NCBI GenBank assembly: GCA_009691805.1
Contig: SIAK01000001.1
Span: 62,001 to 126,000 of the forward strand
Direction: 5' to 3'
Origin: Phycisphaerales bacterium
GTDB taxonomy: Bacteria > Planctomycetota > Phycisphaerae > Phycisphaerales > SM1A02
DNA length: 64,000 nt
A model generated the notes under the pieces. It saw nothing but the letters and a program-made list of their open reading frames with translations. It was not told the DNA's origin and did no database searches. Shown here piece after piece: positions 44,227 to 53,269 of the stretch (the stretch's first letter is position 1; each line of letters opens with the position of its first letter). The translations under genes and the position numbers were made by a program.

Positions 44227-47200
44227 ATGCTGAAGTTGTCGATTTTCCCTTCTCGTGCATGCTCCATTCTTGCGGTCACAGCGGTCTTCTGCGCGTGGAT
44301 TTTCGCGCCTTGCGCCTTCGCGCAGGTGATCGAAGTCGTGCGTCCGTTTGATCGAGACTTCGTCGCGGAGGCGATCAAGGTTGAAGCACAAGCGATCGCG
44401 GTGGATGAAGTCGCGCTGCACACGTTGCAGGTTGGGAAGACGTACCGCATCGAAGGGTTTCCACTCTCGATGTTTGACAGCGCCGATCTCCTCGTCGAAC
44501 GCATCACGGTTCCGACGACGGGATTCGTGCCGGTCGTGGTTGACGCACAAGGTGTCGAGCAACCGATCGTGCCGAGCGAGATTTGCATTCTCGCGGGCGA
44601 ACTTGCGGCGGATCCAAACTCCACTGTCTTTCTCGCGATTTCCGAAGCGGGTTTTTACGGATGGATTGAATCGAGTGAGAGCCGCTATCACATCTCGAGT
44701 GGACCGTATCTAAGTGGACTTGCACCGGTGGTCTGGGATGCATTCGGGCCTGCGGCAGATCACATTCAATCGGAAGTGTTCGCGTGCATGGCGGCCATGA
44801 TTCCTGGCATCGACGCAGAGGCGCCAGTAGCAACCACGACCTCAAGCCTGCTCGTCAATTGCCGCACGATTGATCTTGCCATCGACACAGATCAAGAATT
44901 TCTCGCGAAATTTTCGGGGAGCACGACCGCTGCGTATGGATATGTGCAGACGATCGTGGCTGCGGCGAATGAGATCTATCGCCGCGATGTCCAAGTGCAG
45001 TTCACCCTCGCGTACACGCGACTGTGGACGACTGCGGATCCGTGGACGGGCGCAGACACTTCGGCGCAGTTGGGTCAGTTCCGCGATCACTGGATCTTCA
45101 ACATGAACGCGGTGACGCGCGATCTTGCGCACATGTTAAGTGGGCGCGGACTTGGCGGCGGTGTCGCGTGGCTCAACGCGGTGTGTTCGAATTACGGTTA
45201 CGCAGTCAGCGCCAATCTCGCCGGCTCGTTCCCCACGCCGTTGATCAACAACGACAGTCAGAATTGGGACGTGATCGTTTTCACGCACGAACTGGGGCAC
45301 AACTGCGGCGCGGTGCACACACATGACGCGAGCCCGCCTATCGATGGCTGCGGAAGTAATGATTGCACGAATGCGAATCTAGGCACGATCATGAGCTACT
45401 GCCATCTCTGCAGCGGCGGCGTGGCGAATATCAAGCTCAATTTTCATTCGCAGACTCAAACGCAAATGGAAGGGTTCATGGCGGGCGCAGCGTGCGCGCC
45501 GAATACAACTTGTACCGCAGAGCCCGCTTGCGTCATGAGTGTCACGCCCACGCTCGCGACTGTGAACTCGGGATCAACAACAGGATCTATCGCGGTGGTG
45601 ACGATCGGTCCGTTCTGCACATGGGTTCCAACAGGCGCTCCAAGTTGGATGACGATTACGAATCCGGGGCCAGGTTCTGGCAGCGGCACGGTCAATTGGT
45701 CGGTGACAAACAACAACACGGCACTCTTGCGGACGGCAACGCTCACGATCGGTGATCTCACGTACACGCTCAAGCAGAATCCCGTCTGCAGTGCCGACGC
45801 GGATGGCGATGGTGTTAACAATTGCGTGGACAATTGCCCCACGACGTCGAATGCGAATCAAGCGGACAGCGATGGCGATGGCGTCGGCAATGTGTGCGAC
45901 GGTTGTCCTTCTGATCCGTTGAAGACCGCGCCTGGTGTGTGTGGTTGTGGATCGCCTGATGTTGACACGGATGGCGACGGTATCAAAGATTGCATGGACA
46001 ACTGTCCGTTCGTTTCCAACGCGCTCCAGACCAACAGCGATGGCGATGCCGCGGGCAACGCTTGCGATGGTTGCCCGACAGATCCGACGAAGCTCACGCC
46101 GGGGATCTGTGGATGCAATGTGCTTGACAATCCGACGGACAGCGATGGCGATGGCGTCGCGAATTGCATCGACAATTGCTTGAGCATCGTGAATCCAACG
46201 CAGGCCGATTGCGATACCGATGGCATCGGTGATGCGTGCGAGATTGCGAGTGGCGCACTCGATGTGAACGCGGATGGGATTCCCGACGCATGCCAGGGCG
46301 CGCTCTTCTTTGGATACGAAATCGTGAGAGTTCCCGCGAGCACGGGGCTCGCGAAGTATCGAGTTTATGGCCGATTCCTCGGCGCAACCACCACGGTGCT
46401 CAATTACTTCCACGCGAACAAGACCGGCGGCAGCGCGACCTTCCGTCACAACGATTTCTTGAGCGGAGGCAACAGCACAGTGGTGGGCAGTTGGTCGCCG
46501 ACCTTGGTCGCGACGATGGATGCGAATGATTCGTGGCTCACGGTTGGCGGCGGCGTTGGCCCGGCGACAGGGAACACGACTGCGGCGGATCCTGCGTTCG
46601 GTGCGGCTGGATTCAATCAAGCGCAGATTCCATTCCCTGTGCCCGCTGATATCGGCACACTCGTGCCGATGTCTGGCTCGGGGCCGGGTTGGTACAACTC
46701 GAATCCAACCAATCTGCAGGGTCGCGTCAATGCGACAGGTCGTGTGTTACTAGGACAGTTCTGTATCGGTGCCACCGAGAGCCTCACGCTCTACTTCAAG
46801 ATTGGATTCAATAGCGGCGTTGCGGGAACGGATGTCATTTTCGCGGGCGGAAATGTTGTGATCCAACCTGCGGATACGGACGGCGATGGTGTGATGGATG
46901 CAATCGACAATTGCCCGACGATCGCCAATGCGAACCAACAAGATTCAGACGGTGATGGTGTTGGCAATGTGTGCGATGGCTGCCCAACGGATCCTGCAAA
47001 GACTGCGGCGGGAGCTTGCGGTTGCGGAGTTTCGGATGTGGACAGCGACGGCGATGGCACGCCCAATTGCATCGATGCATGCCCGACAGACCCCAACAAG
47101 ATTGCGGCCGGTCAATGTGGTTGCGGTGTTGCGGACGTTGATAGTGACGGTGATGGCGTTGCGAATTGCAACGACGGTTGCCCTACGAATCCTGCGAAGA

Positions 47201-48165
47201 TTGCGCCTGGTCAATGCGGTTGCAGCGTTGCGGATACCGACAGCGATGGCGATGGTGTTGCGAATTGCAACGACGGTTGCCCGACGGATCCCGCGAAGAT
47301 TGCTGCTGGTCAATGCGGTTGCGGCGTTTCGGATATCGATAGTGACGGCGACGGCGTTGCGAATTGCAACGATGGTTGCCCGACGGATCCAAGCAAGACT
47401 GCACCCGGCGCGTGCGGCTGTGGTGTCGCCGAGACTGACACAGATGGCGATGGCGTGAAGGATTGCTTCGACAATTGCGACAGCGTGGCGAACGCATCGC
47501 AGACGGATTGCAACGGCAATCAAATCGGCGATGCGTGCGAGACGTTCGCTGATTGCAATGGCAACGGCATTCCAGATGCGTGCGATATCACGAGTGGTCA
47601 TTCCACCGACACCAACGCGAACGGAATTCCTGACGAGTGCAAGGACGATTGCGATGGCGATGGACAGTCGGATGCATTCGAAATCGCGAATGGTCTCGCG
47701 ACCGATTGCGATAGCAATGCCGTTCCCGATGCGTGTCAGATTGCAGCAGGCAGCGCGACGGATTGCAACGGAAACGGGTTGCCCGATGCGTGTGATCTCG
47801 CCGCGGGCGCAGCGGACATCGATCAGAACGGTGTGCCGGATACCTGTCAACCTGATTGCAACGCGAACTTGCTTCCTGACACCTATGAAGTTGCGCAGGG
47901 GCTCGCGAAGGATTGCGATCTCGATGGCATTCTTAATGGTTGCGAAATCGCCTCTGGTGCAGTCGACTCCGATGCAGACGGTGTCCCCGACGCATGCGAA
48001 TATGCATTCGGTGATCTCGATCTCGATGGAAGCGTCGACGCCGCGGATCTCGCAATTCTCCTCAATGCTTGGGGCATGACGGGTCACGCGGATCTCGACG
48101 GCAACGGCACGGTCGGTGGTCAAGATCTCGCGATACTCCTCAATCACTGGGGGCTTGGGCTGTAA
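44227..48165 (+). CDS. Secreted metzincin metalloprotease with TSP type-3 repeats and dockerin C-terminus
   Basis: 1312 residues from the ATG at 44227; a signal peptide ends near CAFAQ. The protease domain (about 225-435) has the full metzincin zinc site HELGHNCGAVH (His354, Glu355, His358, His364) and the Met-turn IMSYC (Met389), as in reprolysin/M12-like enzymes. An Ig/BACON-like domain (about 440-520) follows. The next region is a first block of Ca-binding thrombospondin type-3 repeats (520-685), a beta-rich domain of unknown type (690-880), and a second TSP3 block with near-identical 33-residue units (880-1085). Then come DCNGNGIPDAC-type repeats (1085-1255) and a dockerin-like pair (DLDLDGSVDAADLAILL, DLDGNGTVGGQDLAILL). 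It is probably cell-surface or extracellular. Confidence 0.9.
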   Translation: MLKLSIFPSRACSILAVTAVFCAWIFAPCAFAQVIEVVRPFDRDFVAEAIKVEAQAIAVDEVALHTLQVGKTYRIEGFPLSMFDSADLLVERITVPTTGFVPVVVDAQGVEQPIVPSEICILAGELAADPNSTVFLAISEAGFYGWIESSESRYHISSGPYLSGLAPVVWDAFGPAADHIQSEVFACMAAMIPGIDAEAPVATTTSSLLVNCRTIDLAIDTDQEFLAKFSGSTTAAYGYVQTIVAAANEIYRRDVQVQFTLAYTRLWTTADPWTGADTSAQLGQFRDHWIFNMNAVTRDLAHMLSGRGLGGGVAWLNAVCSNYGYAVSANLAGSFPTPLINNDSQNWDVIVFTHELGHNCGAVHTHDASPPIDGCGSNDCTNANLGTIMSYCHLCSGGVANIKLNFHSQTQTQMEGFMAGAACAPNTTCTAEPACVMSVTPTLATVNSGSTTGSIAVVTIGPFCTWVPTGAPSWMTITNPGPGSGSGTVNWSVTNNNTALLRTATLTIGDLTYTLKQNPVCSADADGDGVNNCVDNCPTTSNANQADSDGDGVGNVCDGCPSDPLKTAPGVCGCGSPDVDTDGDGIKDCMDNCPFVSNALQTNSDGDAAGNACDGCPTDPTKLTPGICGCNVLDNPTDSDGDGVANCIDNCLSIVNPTQADCDTDGIGDACEIASGALDVNADGIPDACQGALFFGYEIVRVPASTGLAKYRVYGRFLGATTTVLNYFHANKTGGSATFRHNDFLSGGNSTVVGSWSPTLVATMDANDSWLTVGGGVGPATGNTTAADPAFGAAGFNQAQIPFPVPADIGTLVPMSGSGPGWYNSNPTNLQGRVNATGRVLLGQFCIGATESLTLYFKIGFNSGVAGTDVIFAGGNVVIQPADTDGDGVMDAIDNCPTIANANQQDSDGDGVGNVCDGCPTDPAKTAAGACGCGVSDVDSDGDGTPNCIDACPTDPNKIAAGQCGCGVADVDSDGDGVANCNDGCPTNPAKIAPGQCGCSVADTDSDGDGVANCNDGCPTDPAKIAAGQCGCGVSDIDSDGDGVANCNDGCPTDPSKTAPGACGCGVAETDTDGDGVKDCFDNCDSVANASQTDCNGNQIGDACETFADCNGNGIPDACDITSGHSTDTNANGIPDECKDDCDGDGQSDAFEIANGLATDCDSNAVPDACQIAAGSATDCNGNGLPDACDLAAGAADIDQNGVPDTCQPDCNANLLPDTYEVAQGLAKDCDLDGILNGCEIASGAVDSDADGVPDACEYAFGDLDLDGSVDAADLAILLNAWGMTGHADLDGNGTVGGQDLAILLNHWGLGL
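47037..47450 (+). repeat. 99-bp tandem coding repeats inside the metzincin gene
   Basis: Successive units encode 33 residues such as DSDGDGVANCNDGCPTDP plus a CGCG(V)-containing linker. At least three consecutive units (about 47120-47420) are nearly identical at DNA level; flanking units are more diverged. The pattern implies recent unit duplication, with copy number likely to vary between strains. Confidence 0.8.
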
Positions 48166-48525
48166 CTCGACGGTGGGTGTCGCGGCAGGCGCTGTTCCAA
48201 AAACGATCCTCTCCAAAAAAAGGATCAACGCCGCGATACGCCACCGCGGCAATTGATCAGGAGGGGAAAGCTGTTTGGAGAGTTACGGTGGACTGGCTTG
48301 TCGAGTTCGCGATCGCCTCTGCTTTGCACTGGGTTCAAAAAGAAAACGGTCGTGGCGAGCGCATGAATTCGAATTCATTGAGCCTATCGCGACCGCTTGT
48401 CTTCCGCATACGCGGCTTTCAAGGAGGAGAGATGCGAACTCATCTACATACGGAGTCGCGACGCTGATGTCGCAGCAACTCTTCGAAAAATTCGAAAAAC
48501 CGTTTGCCTCTGGCGAAGGAAATCG
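48166..48525. other. 360-bp intergenic region between convergent genes
   Basis: This region lies between the metzincin stop and the end of the minus-strand lyase gene. Short open frames on the plus strand (48069-48529) look random. One weak minus-strand terminator candidate is visible: GATCCT (48205-48210) and AGGATC (48221-48226) with a 10-nt loop, followed on the minus strand by GTTTTT. Nothing else stands out. Confidence 0.45.
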
Positions 48526-49476
48526 TTAATCGCGAATGCCAGTCGACGCACTCAGCGCGCGTCGGATCAACGAGATTGCGCAGGCGCGTTCCGTTCCTTC
48601 GAGCGGCAATCGTGGAAGGCGCACGGTTTCGGTGCCGGTTGCGTTCTCTTGCATCACGAGCTTGATCAGTTGCACGAAATTGGGAACGGTGTCGAGTCGC
48701 AGGAGCGGAAGGAACCACGCGTAGAGTTCGTCGCATGATTCGCGCGGTCCCTGCTGCGCGAGGTTCCAGAGTTGCACAGACTCTTTCGGCAGCGCGTTCG
48801 CCAGTCCAGCGACCCAACCACACGCGCCCATCCGCGCGCCTTCGACTGCGCAATCATCGAGTCCAACAAGTGCGCCCACACGATCGCCAAACCGCGCGCG
48901 AATCGCGGTGAGTCGTCGCGCGTCGCCGGTGGAATCTTTTACAGCGACGAGATTCGCGTGTGTGTGCGTGAGTTCGGCGAGGTGTTCAAGCGAGTAATCG
49001 ACGCCATATGCAGCAGGATTGTTGTAGAGCATGCACGGCAAGGTCGTCGCGCGCAGCACATGCGCTAGATGCGTGCGGTGCTCGTTCCAATCTCCCTTAT
49101 GCACATACGGCGGCAGCACCATAAGTCCGTCGAGTTGTAGCAATGCAGCGTGCTCCGCTTGCTTCACCGCTTCGCGCGTGGAGAGCGCACTGACCGTCAT
49201 GTACACATTGCCTCGAGTGCCATTCGCGCGCAAACTTGCGCTGCGAAGGACGCGCAGAAGTTCGATGCGTTCTTCGAAAGAAAGTGTCGAGCCTTCACCG
49301 AGAGAACCTGGTGCCACGACACCTGTGCAACCCGCGGCAAGCATTGATCGTGTGAGATCAGCAGCCGCGCTGAAGTCCACGCTTCCATCGGCGCAGAAGG
49401 GCGTCACGGTCGCGGGGATGACACCATGGAATGGATGCTGCATGGCAGTGCGAGGTTGAATTGGAAGGATGGGCAT
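48526..49476 (-). CDS. DapA-family lyase/deaminase, probably 1-pyrroline-4-hydroxy-2-carboxylate deaminase
   Basis: 316 residues from the ATG at 49476; an ATG at 49443 gives 305. The class I aldolase-like TIM barrel is clear: HGVIPATVTPF, VVAPGSLGEGSTLSFEER, the Tyr in MLYNNPAAYG (Tyr151) and the Schiff-base Lys180 in LVAVKDSTGD. Alone this could be any DapA relative (N-acetylneuraminate lyase, KDG aldolase). The neighbour 24 bp upstream is a hydroxyproline-type epimerase. That pairing points to the trans-4-hydroxyproline pathway, where this family deaminates the pyrroline intermediate (LhpC type). The specific reaction is inferred from context. Confidence 0.78.
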   Translation of the reverse strand: MPILPIQPRTAMQHPFHGVIPATVTPFCADGSVDFSAAADLTRSMLAAGCTGVVAPGSLGEGSTLSFEERIELLRVLRSASLRANGTRGNVYMTVSALSTREAVKQAEHAALLQLDGLMVLPPYVHKGDWNEHRTHLAHVLRATTLPCMLYNNPAAYGVDYSLEHLAELTHTHANLVAVKDSTGDARRLTAIRARFGDRVGALVGLDDCAVEGARMGACGWVAGLANALPKESVQLWNLAQQGPRESCDELYAWFLPLLRLDTVPNFVQLIKLVMQENATGTETVRLPRLPLEGTERACAISLIRRALSASTGIRD

Positions 49477-49500
49477 GATTGAGATTCGGTTGCGCAGTGG

Positions 49501-50433
49501 TCAGGTCTCTTCACGCCATCCGTCAGAGCGCGCGGGATCGTGTTGGGTTTCGAGTGTGCCTTCCGCCGTGATCCATGCACGACCTTGAATGCTCGCGATG
49601 ATAGCGTTGTCGTTCGCGTGCTCAAAGGACATAAGAAATCGCGAGCCAATCGCACTTTCAATGATGTGTGGCGCGAGTTCACGCAGTCGTCGCTTTGCCG
49701 CGAGCACCGCAAGTCGCGCCGCGCTCCCAGTTCCGCACGGCGAACGATCGAAGGTGTCGTTGGGACAGAGCACGAAACTGCGTTCGTTCGCGTCGCTGCG
49801 TGATGGTTGTAGAAAGAGTGCGACGTGGTCGATTGGTCCGTGTAAACCGCAGACTTCTTGGCGCGCAAGCGCATCGCGAATGGAACGCGTGTACGCGAGC
49901 TCCTCTTCCGTGCTGCGCATCGCGCGCGCTTCTTCCACGATGAAGAACTCATTCCCGCCGTATGCGACATCGCCGTGGACCACGCAATCAGGAAGCTCGA
50001 GTTCGAGTCCTAGCATGACCACGCAGGAGGGGACATTTTCAAACGAGAATGCGCCGTCGACTTCGCGCCGTACTTCAACGATGCCCGCGCGCGTCTCCAA
50101 TCGAACAGACCCGCGATGCAATTCGCAGAGATGCTCAAGCGTCCCCGCAACTCCGATCGCGCCATGACCGCACATGCCGAGCGCTGCGTTCTTGTTGAAG
50201 AAGAACACGGCGCAATCTGCATCAGGCGTGCTGGGTTTACAGAGCAAGGCGCCGACGCACGCTTCAGGCGCGCGCGGGTTTGCAGTCAGTGCGCGAAGTT
50301 CCTCGGGTGGTGTGCAGATTCCTGTTTCATCGCGCCAAGGTGCGAGCACTTCTTCAAGCGTGCGTGATCGATAGGCATCACTCAAGAGGACGCGAGTCGG
50401 CTCGCCTTCGGTATGGCTGTCGATGAAGCGCAT
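49501..50433 (-). CDS. 4-hydroxyproline 2-epimerase / proline racemase family
   Basis: 310 residues from the ATG at 50433; upstream in-frame codons to 50514 overlap the malic enzyme start and are excluded. It interconverts trans-4-hydroxy-L-proline and cis-4-hydroxy-D-proline by a two-base mechanism. Both catalytic cysteines are present: Cys88 in ALGMCGHGAIG and Cys233 in FDRSPCGTGSAAR. This separates it from the 3-hydroxyproline dehydratases, which have Thr at the second site. FIDSHTEGEPTRV at the N-terminus is typical. Its start is divergent from the malic enzyme start, with 37 bp between them. It is probably co-transcribed with the DapA-like gene, allowing use of collagen- or plant-derived hydroxyproline. 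Confidence 0.87.
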   Translation of the reverse strand: MRFIDSHTEGEPTRVLLSDAYRSRTLEEVLAPWRDETGICTPPEELRALTANPRAPEACVGALLCKPSTPDADCAVFFFNKNAALGMCGHGAIGVAGTLEHLCELHRGSVRLETRAGIVEVRREVDGAFSFENVPSCVVMLGLELELPDCVVHGDVAYGGNEFFIVEEARAMRSTEEELAYTRSIRDALARQEVCGLHGPIDHVALFLQPSRSDANERSFVLCPNDTFDRSPCGTGSAARLAVLAAKRRLRELAPHIIESAIGSRFLMSFEHANDNAIIASIQGRAWITAEGTLETQHDPARSDGWREET

Positions 50434-50470
50434 GGCGTGCAAGAATAACGCGTGGCGATACCCTCTCCGC

Positions 50471-52093
50471 ATGCGACCGAGTGCATTTGATCTTCTCTTC
50501 AATCCTCGCCTCAATAAGGGACTCTGCTTTAGCGAAGCGGAGCGCGAGAATTACGGCCTCCTTGGACTTCTCCCTGATGCGATCGAGACGGCCGACACGC
50601 TCTTGCAGCGCGCGCGCTTGCATCTCTCGCAGAAACCAAACGACCTCGAGCGTTACATCTATCTTTCCGAACTCCAAGACCGCAACGAGCGCGCGTTCTA
50701 TCAATTGCTGCGAAGCGATCCGCCGCAGTACATGCCGATTGTGTACACGCCAACTGTTGGCGAGGCATGTCAGAAGTTTGGTCACATTCTTCGGCGACCG
50801 AAGGGGCTGTATTGCTCCATCCGTCATCGCGGTCGCCTTGATGATCTCTTGCGGAACTGGCCGAAACGCGAAGTGCGTTTCATCTGCGTGACGGATGGCG
50901 AACGCATCCTTGGTCTTGGTGACCTTGGCGTGTGCGGCATGGGCATTCCGGTTGGAAAGCTGACGCTCTACGCAGCGGTCGGTGGAGTTCCGCCCGAGGC
51001 ATGCTTGCCTGTGATTCTCGATGTGGGCACGGACAATCAGCAATTCTTGATGGATCCGTTGTATCCGGGCATTCGTGAACCGAGATTGCGCGGCGCGGAG
51101 TATGACTCGTTTGTGGAAGAGTTCGTGCAATCAGTGCAAAAGGTTTTTCCGCAAGCCGCAATTCAGTTTGAAGATTTTCACAACACGACCGCAATTCCAC
51201 TACTCGCGCGTTATCGCGATCGCGTGTGTTGTTTCAACGACGACATTCAAGGCACTGCCGCGACCGCGGTTGCTGGTCTCTTTGGTGCGTGCCGCATCAT
51301 CGGTAACAAGCTCCGTGATCAGCGCATTCTCTTTCTCGGTGGCGGAAGCGCTGCGGTGGGCATTGCGGAACTTATCGAATTGCAGATGCAGCGCGAAGGG
51401 TTGAGTGCAATTGAAGCGCGCGCGCGGATTTGGATGCACAATTCTTCGGGTCTCTGCGTGACGGACAATGCTCGCCTGAGTCCGCATCAACTGGCGTATG
51501 TGAAGGAAGCGCCGCACGCGAAAGATTTCGCAGATTCGGTTGCGTGGGTGAAACCAACGGCAATCATCGGCGCGAGCACCGTGCCGAAAGCGTTCAATGA
51601 ACGTGTCATTCGCGCCATGAGCGCGTTGAACGAGCGACCGATCATTTTTCCACTCTCGAATCCGACATCGAAGTCGGAGTGTTCCGCGGAAGAGGCGTAT
51701 CACTGGTCGGACGGGCGTGCAATCTTTGCGTCAGGTTCGCCCTTTCCTCCCGTGCGATTTGGCGACAAGCTGTTCGTGCCTGGCCAAGGCAACAACGTGT
51801 ACATTTTTCCAGCGGTCGGACTCGCCGTGTACGCGACGATTGCCACGCGCGTGACGGACGCAATGTTCCTCAAAGCAGCAGAAACGCTCGCGTCGCGTGT
51901 GACGCAGGGCGACCTTGATGTTGGGCTCGTGTATCCACCACTCCGCACGATCTTGCAGAGTGAAATCGCAGTGGCTGTTGAAGTCGCGAAGCTGATCTTC
52001 GCCGAGGGATACGCGCGCGTTCCCGAGCCTGCGGACATCGAAGCGTTTGTGCGCTCGAAGGTCTACGATCCTGCGTTTGTCGAAATGGTGTGA
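50471..52093 (+). CDS. maeA: NAD-dependent malic enzyme
   Basis: 540 residues from the ATG at 50471. It oxidatively decarboxylates malate to pyruvate and CO2. The large malic-enzyme form (about 540-565 residues) is indicated by YTPTVGEACQKFGHI, CGMGIPVGKLTLYAA, ILDVGTDNQQFLMDPLYPG, FEDFHNTTAIPLLARY, the metal/NAD segment CFNDDIQGTAATAVAGL and the Rossmann glycines in LFLGGGSAAVGIAELI. The C-terminal FPLSNPTSKSECSAEEAY is standard. NAD rather than NADP preference follows the E. coli MaeA type and is not proven. It is divergent from the epimerase gene and may share its regulatory gap. Confidence 0.95.
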   Translation: MRPSAFDLLFNPRLNKGLCFSEAERENYGLLGLLPDAIETADTLLQRARLHLSQKPNDLERYIYLSELQDRNERAFYQLLRSDPPQYMPIVYTPTVGEACQKFGHILRRPKGLYCSIRHRGRLDDLLRNWPKREVRFICVTDGERILGLGDLGVCGMGIPVGKLTLYAAVGGVPPEACLPVILDVGTDNQQFLMDPLYPGIREPRLRGAEYDSFVEEFVQSVQKVFPQAAIQFEDFHNTTAIPLLARYRDRVCCFNDDIQGTAATAVAGLFGACRIIGNKLRDQRILFLGGGSAAVGIAELIELQMQREGLSAIEARARIWMHNSSGLCVTDNARLSPHQLAYVKEAPHAKDFADSVAWVKPTAIIGASTVPKAFNERVIRAMSALNERPIIFPLSNPTSKSECSAEEAYHWSDGRAIFASGSPFPPVRFGDKLFVPGQGNNVYIFPAVGLAVYATIATRVTDAMFLKAAETLASRVTQGDLDVGLVYPPLRTILQSEIAVAVEVAKLIFAEGYARVPEPADIEAFVRSKVYDPAFVEMV

Positions 52094-52140
52094 GCGGGTG
52101 CGCGCTGACGATGTGCGCACAGATTCGGTAGGATCCGAGA

Positions 52141-53268
52141 GTGGCAGACGCGTCAACTATTCGCATCGCATTCGAAGAAGCCGCGGGCATGCTCACGGTG
52201 CGGCTCGGTGGCCGAGTCGACGCTGCGGCGCTTGCGCAGTATTGGGAATCGAGCGCGGCGCAACTCCGCGCAAGTACTTCGAAGGCAGTTGCGATTGATC
52301 TCTCTGCAGTCGACCACCTTGATGGATCTGGACTCGGTCTGATCCTCGGACTTGAGTATCTCGCGCAACATAGCGGCACTCAAACGACGATCGTTGGTGC
52401 GACGGAAGCGCAAACACGTCTCATGGAGATGGCGCGCCGCGGTCAGGATCGAGCCGCCGCGCATGAGCAAGAAGGATTCGTTCAATACATCGGAGCTGTC
52501 ACGCTTGAAGTCGGGCAGTTTTTTCGCGCGCTCGTAGAGTTCCGCGGCGAATTGCTCGGCATGATCATCGCGACAGTGCGCAATCCGCGACTGTTGCGTG
52601 TCGGCGACACGATGCGAGAGATGGCGATCGTCGGCGCGCATGCAGTGCCCGTGGTTGCGTTGCTGGGTTTTCTCATCGGCGCGATCATCGCGTTTCAATG
52701 TGTGGAGCCACTGTCGAAGTACGGCGCGAAACTGCAGGTCGCTGACATCGTCGGCGTTTCCATCTTGCGTGAACTTGGACCGTTGATCACGGCCATTCTC
52801 GTCGCGGGTCGGTCGGGCGCCGCCTTCGCAGCAACGATCGGCACGATGAAGGTTGGGCAGGAGGTGGACGCGCTGCGCACGTTCGGTATCGCGCCGATGC
52901 GTTTTCTGGTGCTGCCTCGGTTCGTTGCCTGTGTGTGCATGACCCCCTTGCTCGCAATCTTCGCCAATCTCATGGGCATCGCGGGCGGTGCAGTGATCAT
53001 GATGAATGAAGGTTTTTCCTTCCGTCAGTACCTGAATGAAGTACAGCAGGCAGTGCACACAGGCAGTTTGCTGCAAGGATTGATCAAGGCAGGAATCTTC
53101 GGCGCGCTCATCGCGATCATCGGATGTCAGCGCGGATTGGCGACGAACAAAGAAGACGGCGCGCGCGCGGTTGGTGCGCAGACGACAAGCGCGGTTGTTT
53201 CAAGCATCGTGATGATCATCCTCGCGGATGCTGTGCTTGGTGCGTTCTTCTACACCATCGGAGTTTGA
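52141..53268 (+). CDS. mlaE: STAS-MlaE fusion: lipid-transport ABC permease
   Basis: 375 residues, GTG start with AGGA about 10 nt upstream. Residues 1-110 form a STAS domain (AVAIDLSAVDHLDGSGLGLIL), equivalent to the separate MlaB subunit of E. coli. Residues 120-375 are an MlaE permease with five or six helices (VVALLGFLIGAIIAFQCVEPL, ISILRELGPLITAILVAGRSG-type segment, and GTMKVGQEVDALRTFGI). It moves phospholipid between inner and outer membranes with MlaF and MlaD. The fusion of MlaB and MlaE is a known variant in many non-enteric bacteria. It is directly followed by mlaF with 1 bp between stop and start. Confidence 0.92.
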   Translation: MADASTIRIAFEEAAGMLTVRLGGRVDAAALAQYWESSAAQLRASTSKAVAIDLSAVDHLDGSGLGLILGLEYLAQHSGTQTTIVGATEAQTRLMEMARRGQDRAAAHEQEGFVQYIGAVTLEVGQFFRALVEFRGELLGMIIATVRNPRLLRVGDTMREMAIVGAHAVPVVALLGFLIGAIIAFQCVEPLSKYGAKLQVADIVGVSILRELGPLITAILVAGRSGAAFAATIGTMKVGQEVDALRTFGIAPMRFLVLPRFVACVCMTPLLAIFANLMGIAGGAVIMMNEGFSFRQYLNEVQQAVHTGSLLQGLIKAGIFGALIAIIGCQRGLATNKEDGARAVGAQTTSAVVSSIVMIILADAVLGAFFYTIGV

Positions 53269-53269
53269 C

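Noticed and set aside
45574..46620. Minus-strand frame of 348 codons
   Set aside because: It lies wholly opposite the metzincin gene, is Arg/His/Ile-rich and has no recognisable domain.
46945..48252. Long minus-strand frame (435 codons) opposite the metzincin repeats
   Set aside because: It is the shadow of repetitive GAT/GGC coding sequence on the plus strand; composition is a complement of TSP3 repeats and the plus frame has a clear signal peptide and domains.
48275..48529. Short plus-strand frames downstream of the metzincin gene
   Set aside because: No start context or recognisable composition; the region is a gap between convergent genes.
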